A stretch of DNA of 63,724 bases from an uncultured Oscillospiraceae bacterium (GTDB taxonomy: Bacteria; Bacillota; Clostridia; Oscillospirales; Oscillospiraceae), in assembly GCA_910578735.1 (NCBI GenBank), contig CAJTSQ010000013.1:1-63724 (forward strand), given 5' to 3'. The notes beneath the pieces are model-generated. The model did not search any database. It was not told the DNA's origin and saw nothing but the letters and a program-made list of their open reading frames with translations. A program made the position numbers and the translations under genes. This document shows, one piece after another, positions 55,352-63,374 of this stretch. Numbering within the stretch: the first letter of the stretch is position 1; each line of letters begins with the position of its first letter.

Positions 55352-57136
55352 ATGAAGAATAAAATGCCCCGCACACCCTTCTCCACTCCCCTGTCCGGGT
55401 CGGTGAAGGAGACGGAGATGCGAATCCGCAATATCATGTCCGGGCCCAAAAAGCGGCCCCCGCTGCCCTTCTTGATTCTGGTGTTTTCCCTGTGCGTCTT
55501 CTGCGGGAATATCGTGTCCTGCCAGGTGGCTGAGGCGGAGCAGGACCCGCCCGACATCTCCGTGCCTGACACCTCCCTCTCTGCTCCCGTCCCTGTGGAC
55601 CAGGAGTTCCCGCTCCAGAGCGAGGAGGAGGAATGGCTGCTCCAGGCCCTGTTTCAGGCCGCCGACGGGGAACAATCCTTCCAAACCCCCACCGCCCGCC
55701 TGCTGGACAATATCCAGACCGACGACCTGATCCTGGGGGCGGCCCTTGTGGAGGACCACCTGGAAAACACCCTGCTGCTGGGGGTGATGGACCGGGAGAC
55801 CCGCGCGCTGACCGGCCCCGTTTTCCGGTACGCCGTAAAGAATGGCTTCCCCAACGTCGTCATCGTCTACCCTAAACTCTACAACTACAACAGTGAGGAG
55901 GGGCCCTGTCTGCTCTACACCTTCAACGGCCAGGAGAACGGGCAGTATACCGGTCAAGCGGGGCTGGTCTGCCTGGACGGGAAGGACCTTACCTGGAAGT
56001 GGCCGGCGGAGGGGGATGTGCGGGACCCGGACAGCCCGGCCGGTCAGGCGTATCGGGATTTCTGGACCGGGCACTTGGCCGTCGCGGCCCCCGGCGGGGT
56101 GGACGTGTACGCCGTCAACCCGGATTTTGAATGGGGCGGGGACGAGCCCTGGTCCATGTGGCAGCTGGACCACAACGAGACCTTCTGGAAAGCTGAGGAA
56201 ACAAACCTGCCCATGCCCATATACTTCCAGTCGCTGAGCTGGCTGGTGGGGTACACCAACGACCCCGGCGGCTGGCGGGTCCTCTCCCTGAAGCCCAACC
56301 GGGAGCGGGCCGGACTGGAGACCCGGATGGACTGTTTTACCCTCACCGCCTGCATGGACAACGGCACAGGGGCCTTCACCACTGACCTGTTTTTCAGCTA
56401 TGATTCGGAGCCGTCCCAGCCCCGGAGCTACAGCAAACTGGTCCGCGCCGAGGTCCGCGCCCCGCTCCCCTCCGCCGCCGTCCCCGACCCGGAGGCCCGG
56501 GCGGCCTATGTCCGGGTGCTGGAAAATCTGCTCAACAACTCCATCCTGCCCGACAACTCAGACGGCACGGGCATCTTCAGCGACATGGCAGACAACACCT
56601 TCGCCGTGGCCGACGTGGACGGCGACGGGCGGGAGGAGTTGGTCCTCCTCACCCGGCCCGATATCTACGCCGGCTACCGGGGCTACATTTTGGATTACTA
56701 CAACAACGCGCTGGTAATTCAGCACGAGGGCTTCTCCTCCTTCACCTTCTACAGCAACGGGGCGTTTGCTGAGGACGACTCCCACGCTCAGGGGAGCTGG
56801 ACCAGTCAGTTCTGGCCCCACGACATCTACCGCTATCTGTCCGGTTCGGACAGCTACGAGCTGGCGGGCCATGTGGACGCTTGGGAAAAGGTGATTTCCG
56901 ACATCAATCCGGAGTCCTTGCCCCCCTTCCCCACAGAGAAAGACGTCAGCGGGGCGGGTATTCTCTACTACATCACCCCGGCAGAGGACTTGGGACCAGA
57001 CTTCCATGGCTACAGCAAGGACGCGGTGGACCAGTCGGTCTATCTGGAGTGGCTGGAGCCCATCCTGGGAGACGCCCGGCCCCTGGAGCTGGAGTATCTG
57101 CCCCTGACAGAAGAAAACATCAACCGTCTGAAATAG
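55352..57136 (+). CDS. Sensor-array protein 3, 594 aa, longest member
   Basis: The shared module (MPRTPFSTPLSGSVKETEMR, IRNIMSGPKKRP, helix, CGNIVSC at Cys57) leads into a long exported region. It has a Pro/Asp linker, an all-beta middle part (LTGPVFRYAVKNGFPNVVIV; GFIWD-like turns are absent), one DVDGDGREE at residues 421-429 next to ELVLLTRPD, and a tail with DISPES-type acidic runs and YLEWLEPILGDARPLELEYL. RBS AAAGGAG. There is no sign of frameshift. Function is unknown beyond its array position. Confidence 0.75.
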   Translation: MKNKMPRTPFSTPLSGSVKETEMRIRNIMSGPKKRPPLPFLILVFSLCVFCGNIVSCQVAEAEQDPPDISVPDTSLSAPVPVDQEFPLQSEEEEWLLQALFQAADGEQSFQTPTARLLDNIQTDDLILGAALVEDHLENTLLLGVMDRETRALTGPVFRYAVKNGFPNVVIVYPKLYNYNSEEGPCLLYTFNGQENGQYTGQAGLVCLDGKDLTWKWPAEGDVRDPDSPAGQAYRDFWTGHLAVAAPGGVDVYAVNPDFEWGGDEPWSMWQLDHNETFWKAEETNLPMPIYFQSLSWLVGYTNDPGGWRVLSLKPNRERAGLETRMDCFTLTACMDNGTGAFTTDLFFSYDSEPSQPRSYSKLVRAEVRAPLPSAAVPDPEARAAYVRVLENLLNNSILPDNSDGTGIFSDMADNTFAVADVDGDGREELVLLTRPDIYAGYRGYILDYYNNALVIQHEGFSSFTFYSNGAFAEDDSHAQGSWTSQFWPHDIYRYLSGSDSYELAGHVDAWEKVISDINPESLPPFPTEKDVSGAGILYYITPAEDLGPDFHGYSKDAVDQSVYLEWLEPILGDARPLELEYLPLTEENINRLK

Positions 57137-57146
57137 GAGAATCACT

Positions 57147-58442
57147 ATGAACGAAAATATGCCCCGCACGCCCTTCTCCACCCACCTGTCCGGGTCGGCC
57201 AGGGAGACGGAAATCCGTATCCGCAACATCTTCTCTGGGCCCAAGAAGCGGCCGCCCCTGCCCTTTTTGATTCTGATGTTCGCCATCGCCATCTTCTGCG
57301 GCAATCTGGTGTCCTGCCGCCAGCGGCCGCCGGAGCCCTCCCTTGTGATGGAGACCCAGTACTATGACAGCTATGGCAACTATGTGGAAATCCCCGCTCT
57401 GGCCCTCCCTTCCGGACAGGAGAACGAGGCGGTGGACGCCATCAACACCGCCCTCAACAACCTGCGGGGGGAGTACGCTCAACTCGATTCCCGGACGGGA
57501 ACGGATGCCTGGGAAAATCAGTGCCTGTTCTACCCCTCCACCACCGACCGGTATCTGAATCTGCTGTTTTTCCGGTCGCAGTTTACCACCGACCTGAACA
57601 CCGGGCACGTGTTCTCCCTGGTCTACGACAAAAAGGAGGGGGCGCTGGTGTCCGCAGAGACCGCCCTGGCCCTGGCGGGGCTGAATGAGAAGGGACTGCT
57701 GGACCAGGTGGCGGAGCAGATGGAGCCGGAAATGAATCCGGATGGGCAAGGGTATCAAATCGCCCTCCACAACCTGACCCTGGAGGGCTTCCGCGTCAAA
57801 GCGGACGGCCAGCCTGTGTTCTACCTCACCGGACGGATGGACGATGTGGATGACACGGTACTGGACGCCGTCAGCGGGGCGGACCAGCTGTTTATCTGGG
57901 AGGATCGGGCCGTCACCGTCTATGACCAGTACAGCCTGAACGCTCCCCTGGTCCCCGCGGAGGAGACCGACCAGCTGGACCCGCCCCTGTGGAACCAGTG
58001 GTATTTTTCCGGCGGGGAGCCGGAGGGGGGATTTGTGGATAAGCAGGAGTACGTCTATGTCCCTGGGGAGGACCCTTACGGCATCAATTTTCACAGTATC
58101 CTGCTGGAGCAGTACGCCCAATATCAGGACGAGTGGAACGTGTTCTATGCCGACAGCCAGCAGGACACCGACAAGGCCGGGGACCTGCGCGTGGCGGCGA
58201 TCGACTATTTGGGGGAGGTCCCCTGGGGAGAGAATGAGTACGCCGCCGCCTATCTGATATGCTATACCTTTTACACGGACGGCCCCCGGGGGCTGGAGTG
58301 GCACGCCAACTTTGAGGATATTGTCCTGTCCCGCAGCACCCAGAACGGCGGATTCACCGGCCTGCTGGGCCGGGCCGATTACAACTACCGCATGGAGGAT
58401 ATGACCGCCGAAGAGCTGATTGAACAGATCACGGCGGGATAG
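57147..58442 (+). CDS. Sensor-array protein 4, 431 aa, close paralogue of protein 5
   Basis: The N-terminal module differs slightly (MPRTPFSTHLSGSARETEIR, IRNIFSGPKKRP, FAIAIFCGNLVSC at Cys57) and is shared almost base for base with gene 5. The exported region starts RQRPPEPSLVMETQYYDSYG and contains EIPALALPSGQENEAVDAIN, a pattern like DUF3298/RsiV-type anti-sigma sensors, then DGQPVFYLTGRMDD and ETDQLDPPLWNQWYFSGGEP. It has no DxDGDG loop, unlike the other four. Start ATG after AGGAG. Confidence 0.75.
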   Translation: MNENMPRTPFSTHLSGSARETEIRIRNIFSGPKKRPPLPFLILMFAIAIFCGNLVSCRQRPPEPSLVMETQYYDSYGNYVEIPALALPSGQENEAVDAINTALNNLRGEYAQLDSRTGTDAWENQCLFYPSTTDRYLNLLFFRSQFTTDLNTGHVFSLVYDKKEGALVSAETALALAGLNEKGLLDQVAEQMEPEMNPDGQGYQIALHNLTLEGFRVKADGQPVFYLTGRMDDVDDTVLDAVSGADQLFIWEDRAVTVYDQYSLNAPLVPAEETDQLDPPLWNQWYFSGGEPEGGFVDKQEYVYVPGEDPYGINFHSILLEQYAQYQDEWNVFYADSQQDTDKAGDLRVAAIDYLGEVPWGENEYAAAYLICYTFYTDGPRGLEWHANFEDIVLSRSTQNGGFTGLLGRADYNYRMEDMTAEELIEQITAG

Positions 58443-58451
58443 GAGGACGCT

Positions 58452-59927
58452 ATGAACGAAACAATGCCCCGCACTCCCTTCTCCACTCCCCTGTCCGGGT
58501 CGGCCAGGGAGACGGAAATCCGTATCCGCAACATCTTCTCCGGACCCAAAAAGCGGCCTCCGCTGCCCTTTTTGATTCTGATGTTCGCCATCGCCATCTT
58601 CTGCGGCAATCTGGTGTCCTGCCGCCAGCGGCCGCCGGAGCCCTCCCTTGTGATGGAGACCCAGTATTACGACCGCTACGACAACCTGATTGAGATTCCC
58701 GCCCTGGCGCTCCCCACCGGGGCAGAGAATCCGGCCGTGGAAGCCATCAATCAGGCCCTGAACGGCCTGCGGGAGGAGTACGCCTTTGCTCAGAACAGTA
58801 TCCGGGGCGGCAACTACTGCCTGTTTTACCCCTCCACAACTGACCGGTATATCAACCTGACCTTCTTTCTGAATGAGGCCTCCTACGGCCATGACGGATG
58901 GGTCCGCTCCTGGATCTATGACAAGAAGGAGAGGGTCCAGGTGACGGAGGAGGACGCCCTCGCCCTGGCCGGGATCACCCAGGAGACGCTGTGCGGCGGG
59001 CTGGAGGAGCTCATCGCCAACGACCCGGAAGTCCCCCGGGGCATGTATGAGCCTGCGGACATCGTCGGCTTCCGCATCAAGGCGGACGGCCAGCCGGTGT
59101 TTTATCTGTCCGCCGTTGTGGACTATGTGGAGCTGGAATCCGGCGGGTCTCTTGATGAATGGTACCGCATCTACGTCTGGGAGGGCGGGGCGTACACCCG
59201 CTACGACTGCATGGTCTCTGGGGACAGTGGTCAATACCCCCTGGTCCCCGCCCAGGAGACCGACCAGCTGGACCCGCCCCTGTGGAATCAGTGGTACTTT
59301 GCCGGTGAGGAGCCCAAGGGCGGCTACTCACCCGCTCCGGTCAGCACACAGTCCGCCGCCAGTCTGCGGGCCGTGCTGCTGGGCGACATGATGTTTACCG
59401 ACGCCGACACCGGCCAGGTACTGGACATCAGCCGGGTCACCGAGACTGTCACCTCTGACGCCTCCTTTACCGCCAAGCCCGCCCGCTTTGCCTGCCTGGA
59501 CTTGGACGGAGACGGAACCGAGGAAGCGGTGGTCTGGCTGGAAACGGAGGAGGGCGACCCCGCGCTGGCCTTTCTGGTGCTGCGCTGGCAGGAGAACGGC
59601 CAGGTGTACAGCTACCTCCGTTTCCCCCGCTGGCTGGAGGACCTGAAACAGGATGGGGTCCATTTTTACTCCCTCAGTGCCTTTGAGTACGGGGTAAATC
59701 TGGTCCGCTTTGTCTACGGCGGAGAGGGCAGCCCGGAGATTTGGGAGACCGAAACCCTTCTGCGTCAGGAGTGGGCGGACAGCAGTCAGGACCGCTTGGC
59801 CTGGTTCTACGGCGACGGCCCCGTCAGCGAGGCCGATTTTAACGTACTCTATCAGGAACAGGCGTCCAAAGAGGACGTGGTCTGGCACGACTTCACACCG
59901 GAGCTGATTGAACGGGTCATCTCCTGA
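58452..59927 (+). CDS. Sensor-array protein 5, 491 aa, close paralogue of protein 4
   Basis: The first 210 bases match gene 4 nearly perfectly (MPRTPFSTPLSGSARETEIR; CGNLVSC; RQRPPEPSLVMETQYYDRYD). The exported half is homologous to that of gene 4 (EIPALALPTGAENPAVEAIN; DGQPVFYLSAVVDYVE; ETDQLDPPLWNQWYFAGEEP) but longer, and it carries DLDGDGTEE at residues 350-358 with AVVWLETEEGDPALAFLVLR after it. The pair therefore duplicated recently and gene 5 gained or kept an extra C-terminal domain. No key residue is broken. Confidence 0.75.
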   Translation: MNETMPRTPFSTPLSGSARETEIRIRNIFSGPKKRPPLPFLILMFAIAIFCGNLVSCRQRPPEPSLVMETQYYDRYDNLIEIPALALPTGAENPAVEAINQALNGLREEYAFAQNSIRGGNYCLFYPSTTDRYINLTFFLNEASYGHDGWVRSWIYDKKERVQVTEEDALALAGITQETLCGGLEELIANDPEVPRGMYEPADIVGFRIKADGQPVFYLSAVVDYVELESGGSLDEWYRIYVWEGGAYTRYDCMVSGDSGQYPLVPAQETDQLDPPLWNQWYFAGEEPKGGYSPAPVSTQSAASLRAVLLGDMMFTDADTGQVLDISRVTETVTSDASFTAKPARFACLDLDGDGTEEAVVWLETEEGDPALAFLVLRWQENGQVYSYLRFPRWLEDLKQDGVHFYSLSAFEYGVNLVRFVYGGEGSPEIWETETLLRQEWADSSQDRLAWFYGDGPVSEADFNVLYQEQASKEDVVWHDFTPELIERVIS

Positions 59928-59939
59928 AAGGAGCGCAAT

Positions 59940-60029
59940 ATGAACGAAAAAATGCCCCGCACGCCCTTCTCCACTCCCCTGCGGCCCCGCATTTATGACG
60001 GCCTGGATTACGGGGAGATTCAGACCTGA
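59940..60029 (+). CDS. Mini-gene 6: truncated sixth copy of the array module, 29 aa
   Basis: A 29-codon frame with a normal RBS (GAAAGGAGCGCAAT) starts MNEKMPRTPFSTPL, identical to the start of the array proteins, then departs to RPRIYDGLDYGEIQT and stops. The part that follows the shared 14 residues has no lipobox or helix. It is either a decayed sixth copy after deletion, or a short functional peptide that keeps the module start. It is followed by a bidirectional terminator. Confidence 0.55.
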   Translation: MNEKMPRTPFSTPLRPRIYDGLDYGEIQT

Positions 60030-60032
60030 CAA

Positions 60033-60068
60033 AAGGACCGGAACGGCCATGGCCGCTCCGGTCCTTCT
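60033..60068. terminator. Bidirectional terminator ending the sensor array operon
   Basis: AAGGACCGG ... CGGCCATGGCCG ... CCGGTCCTT: a nearly perfect palindrome of 34 bases, with T/C on the right and A-run on the left. It also ends the minus-strand comFB gene. Confidence 0.82.
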
Positions 60069-60080
60069 CCATTTCTCGAT

Positions 60081-60356
60081 TCAGCTCCGCCCGTGCCGGG
60101 GGCTCTTGGCCACCAGGACGGCCGCCTCGCTGATGGCCGCCACCACGTCGGCCCGAGACTGCATCTCGTAACTTTGCAGCTTGACCATCAGCCGGCCCTG
60201 GCGGGTGGCCACATAGTGGGGGGTCAAGTGGTTCAGGGCATAGGCGACAACGTCAGACTTACAGGCGTCGCAGGTGCAGCCGCCCCCCGCCGTCATGACC
60301 ACATCCAAATTCTGCATCACAATATCTTCCATCAGGTTTCGATACTCCACTGCCAT
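60081..60356 (-). CDS. comFB: ComFB-family protein
   Basis: The 91-residue protein is a ComFB (late competence development) homologue: MAVEYRNLMEDIVMQNLDVV, then CTCDACKSDVVAYALNHLTP with three Cys that may bind a metal, and HYVATRQGRLMVKLQSYEMQ. In Bacillus the comF operon serves DNA uptake, but stand-alone ComFB proteins are widespread in Clostridia, where the role is unknown and cyclic-nucleotide binding has been reported for relatives. The ATG follows AAGGAGG. It is alone on its strand. Confidence 0.87.
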   Translation of the reverse strand: MAVEYRNLMEDIVMQNLDVVMTAGGGCTCDACKSDVVAYALNHLTPHYVATRQGRLMVKLQSYEMQSRADVVAAISEAAVLVAKSPRHGRS

Positions 60357-60492
60357 CTCTGTATCCTCCTTGCTTCGATTTGCTTTGGTGACAATTCCAT
60401 TATATTTCTTTCCGAGGAAAAATACAATCCTTAATTTCTTTTCAGCCCCTTGTTAAAATCCCATATTCTGTGTTAAGATTCTATTAAACACC

Positions 60493-60521
60493 TTGGAAGC
60501 GCCCCCCTGCTCCGGTATAAT
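60493..60521 (+). promoter_or_regulatory. Promoter of the DUF1538 gene
   Basis: TTGGAA, 17 bases, TATAAT. An in-frame GTG at the +1 region is therefore not a start; the TTG downstream is. Confidence 0.75.
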
Positions 60522-60560
60522 GGAGTGCAGCGTTTTCCCATCAAAAAGGAGGCGGGGCCA

Positions 60561-62081
60561 TTGCGTCTCAACAAACAACTGATAGAGAAAACACGGGAGT
60601 CTATGGCCTCTGTACTCCCCATCACGGCCATTGTCTTTTTGCTGTCCATCACCGCCGCCCCCCTGGACCCGGGCACGCTGGTGCTGTTTCTCTTTGGGGC
60701 CATTCTGCTGGTGGGGGGCATGGGGCTGTTCACCCTGGGGGTAGACATGTCTATGATCCCCATGGGAGAGGGCGTGGGCACCACCCTCAGCAAAAGCCGG
60801 CACCTCATTGTCCCCCTGGCGGTCTACTTCCTGCTGGGAGTACTCACCACCATGGCGGAGCCCGACCTCCAGGTGCTCTCCAAGCAGGTGCCCGCCATCA
60901 ACGCCACTGTACTCGTTGTTACGGTTGCGGTGGGGGTGGGCCTGTTCCTGGCGGCGGCGGCTCTGCGCATCCGGCTGGGCATCCCCCTGCGGCGGCTGCT
61001 GCTGGTGCTGTACTTCATCGTCTTTATCCTGGCCTTCCTGGCTCCCGGGAACTTTATCCCGGTCTCCTTCGACTCGGGCGGCGTCACCACCGGGCCCATC
61101 ACCGTCCCCTTTATCATGTCCCTGGGCCTGGGTATCGCCTCCACCCGCAGCGACAAAAATTCCTCCAGCGACAGTTTTGGCCTCATCTCCCTGTGTTCCA
61201 TCGGCCCCATCCTGTGTGTGCTGCTGCTGGGCATCATCTACCGGCCCACGGAGGCCGCCCCCTCGGTGGGTGAGGTCCCCTACGTGTCCGACACCGCCTG
61301 GGCCGCCCGGTACTTTGCCAAATCCTTCCCCACCTATTTAGAGGAGGTGGCCATGGCCCTCCTGCCGGTGGCCGGGCTGTTTTTGGTCTTCCAGCTTCTC
61401 ACCCGCCGCTTTAAGCGGGGCCAGCTGATCCGTATCGTCACTGGCCTGCTGTATACATACCTGGGGCTGGTCCTCTTTCTGTGCGGGGTCAACGTGGGCT
61501 TTATGCCCGCCGGCCAGCTCATCGGCGCCGCCATCGCCGGCGGCGAGACCAAGTGGCTGTTGGTGCCCATCGGAATGCTCATCGGCTATTACATTGTCAA
61601 GGCGGAACCCGCCGTCACCGTCCTCACCAAGCAGGTGGAGGAGGTGTCCAACGGCTCCATCTCCCAGCGGGCCATGGGGCTGGCCATGTCCATCGGCGTG
61701 TGCGTCTCGGTGGGGCTGGCCATGGTGCGGGTGCTCACCGGGCTGAACATCTTCTGGCTGCTCATCCCGGGTTACGCCATCTCTTTGGGGCTCACCTTCC
61801 TGGTGCCCAGCATCTTTACCGGCATCGCCTTCGACTCGGGCGGCGTGGCCAGCGGGCCCATGACCGCCACCTTCCTGCTCCCCTTTGCCCAGGGGGCTTG
61901 CCGAGCCCTGGGAGGCAACATGATGACCGACGCCTTCGGCATTGTGGCCATGGTGGCCATGACTCCCCTGGTAACCATCCAGGTGATGGGTCTGTCCAGC
62001 ATCATCCACCACAAGCTGGCCCGCCGCCGCCTGCGCTCCCGCATGGAGCGGGTGGAGGACGTGGTCCTCTACTTCGACTGA
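60561..62081 (+). CDS. DUF1538-family polytopic membrane protein
   Basis: The roughly 506-residue protein has 12 or more hydrophobic helices and an internal duplication: VSFDSGGVTTGPITVPFIMS in the first half is mirrored by IAFDSGGVASGPMTATFLLP in the second. The FDSGG-TGP loops may form a transport path, as in pseudo-symmetric permeases. The TTG start follows AGGAGG and precedes MASVLPITAIVFLL-type helix 1. DUF1538 proteins are usually encoded beside PII-like proteins, as here; the substrate is not established. Confidence 0.88.
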   Translation: MRLNKQLIEKTRESMASVLPITAIVFLLSITAAPLDPGTLVLFLFGAILLVGGMGLFTLGVDMSMIPMGEGVGTTLSKSRHLIVPLAVYFLLGVLTTMAEPDLQVLSKQVPAINATVLVVTVAVGVGLFLAAAALRIRLGIPLRRLLLVLYFIVFILAFLAPGNFIPVSFDSGGVTTGPITVPFIMSLGLGIASTRSDKNSSSDSFGLISLCSIGPILCVLLLGIIYRPTEAAPSVGEVPYVSDTAWAARYFAKSFPTYLEEVAMALLPVAGLFLVFQLLTRRFKRGQLIRIVTGLLYTYLGLVLFLCGVNVGFMPAGQLIGAAIAGGETKWLLVPIGMLIGYYIVKAEPAVTVLTKQVEEVSNGSISQRAMGLAMSIGVCVSVGLAMVRVLTGLNIFWLLIPGYAISLGLTFLVPSIFTGIAFDSGGVASGPMTATFLLPFAQGACRALGGNMMTDAFGIVAMVAMTPLVTIQVMGLSSIIHHKLARRRLRSRMERVEDVVLYFD

Positions 62082-62095
62082 GAGGAGGGGAAACA

Positions 62096-62764
62096 ATGGA
62101 AACCATGAAACTGATCCTCTCCATCGTGGAGCGTGGCCAGGGTGCCGCCATGCTGAAGCTGTACCGCAAACGGCACGTGCCTATCCACATCCAGTGCGCC
62201 GGCAAGGGGACTGCCACATCAGAGATTATGGACATCCTGGGCCTGGGTTCCACCGAAAAAGATGTACTCATCAGCTTTTCAGCCGCTTCCGCCGCAAAAA
62301 AACTGCTCCACGACTTGGACAATGAGCTCCGGGGACACACCGGCGGGGCCGGAATTGTGGTCTCCGTCCCCATATCGGGGCTGAACAGCCTGGTGGCCAA
62401 TCTGGCCGCTTACCACGCAGAGAGCCTGAAGGAAAAAGAGGAGGGCAATGATATGGAACGCTCTGAAAACAGCCTGATTTTGGTGGTGTGCGCCCGGGGC
62501 TGCACCGACGATGTAATGACCACCGCCAAGGCCCACGGGGCCCGGGGGGGTACTGTCATCAAGGGGAGGCTGTCCGGCCGAAAGGAGCTGGAACAGGCCT
62601 ATGAGGTGGAGCTGAAGGCCGAGCGGGAGATTGTGGCTATCGTGGTACCCACTAGCCTGCGGGGGCCCATTATGGAGGCCATCAACACCGAGCACGGCCT
62701 GCGCAGCGAGGCCCAGGCGGCGCTGTGCTCCCTGCCCATTGAACAAATCGTCAGATTGGGATAA
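62096..62764 (+). CDS. Tandem PII-like (GlnB-type) signalling protein
   Basis: The 222-residue protein is built of two ferredoxin-like PII-type domains (residues 1-115 and 125-222). The first starts MKLILSIVERGQGAAMLKLY and the second SLILVVCARGCTDDVMTTAK with ARGGTVIKGRLSGRK; PII nucleotide-binding T-loops are short here. It lies 14 bases after the DUF1538 gene behind GAGGAGGGG. By analogy with GlnK-AmtB it may regulate the membrane protein by binding it in response to a nucleotide. This is inference. Confidence 0.83.
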   Translation: METMKLILSIVERGQGAAMLKLYRKRHVPIHIQCAGKGTATSEIMDILGLGSTEKDVLISFSAASAAKKLLHDLDNELRGHTGGAGIVVSVPISGLNSLVANLAAYHAESLKEKEEGNDMERSENSLILVVCARGCTDDVMTTAKAHGARGGTVIKGRLSGRKELEQAYEVELKAEREIVAIVVPTSLRGPIMEAINTEHGLRSEAQAALCSLPIEQIVRLG

Positions 62765-62811
62765 AATAATGGGCGGCCTCGGCCGTCCACTTTCTTTATG
62801 AGGTGATTTTT

Positions 62812-63374
62812 ATGGAGCAATTACACATTGTGGATGCCTGTAGGGAGCAGCATTTCCGGGACATGTCCCTCCTCCACGCCCTGGGCTGGCGGGCCGCCTA
62901 CCGGGACAGCATCCCCGCCGATTACATGGCCCGGGAGATCACTGACGAGCGCTGGGTCCCGGTTTTCCGTCAAAACCACGGGGAGGGCCGCTATCACGGC
63001 CTTCTGCTGTATGACGGGGAGCAGCCCCTGTGCTGTGCCACCTACGGCCCCGCCCGGGTGGATCAGTCCGCCGGGGACACCATCTGCGATTTCAGCTCCC
63101 CCGACCTGGCCGCCTGGGGGGAGCTGGTCTCCCTCTACGCCCATCCGGACTGCTGGGGACAGGGGTACGGCTCTGTTGTGATGGAGGAAGTCCTCCGCCG
63201 GCTGTGCGCGGCGGGGTATCCCGGCTGTTTTCTCTATGTCCTCCGGGAGAACGCCGCGCCCGGCGGTTCTATGAAAAGCACGGCTTCGTTTGGGATGGCC
63301 ACGCTCTAAATGTCGCCCTTACTCCAGATACAACACTTTCTGATTTACGATATCGAAAGGAGTTTCACGTATGA
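62812..63374 (+). pseudogene. GNAT acetyltransferase with frameshift
   Basis: Residues up to about 145 read as a normal GNAT protein: MEQLHIVDACREQHFRDMSL, LVSLYAHPDCWGQGYGSVVM (acetyl-CoA loop QGYGS) and CFLYVLRENA. The frame then gives GGSMKSTASFGMATL and stops at 63309. In the +1 frame the expected ending RARRFYEKHGFVWDGHALNV appears and runs to a stop at 63372-63374. One missing base near 63253 (GCCGCGCC instead of GCCCGCGCC) explains both. It is a real frameshift or a sequencing error. The corrected product is about 187 residues. Confidence 0.8.

Noticed and set aside
52950..60029. Regular recurrence of a conserved block of 150-170 bases, considered as CRISPR or tandem non-coding repeat
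   Set aside because: Each block begins an intact gene, spacing is 1.1-1.8 kb, and changes are concentrated at synonymous positions; the repeat is coding.
60525..60560. Upstream GTG as start of the DUF1538 gene
   Set aside because: It lies four bases after the -10 hexamer, at the expected transcription start, and has no RBS; the TTG after AGGAGG fits.
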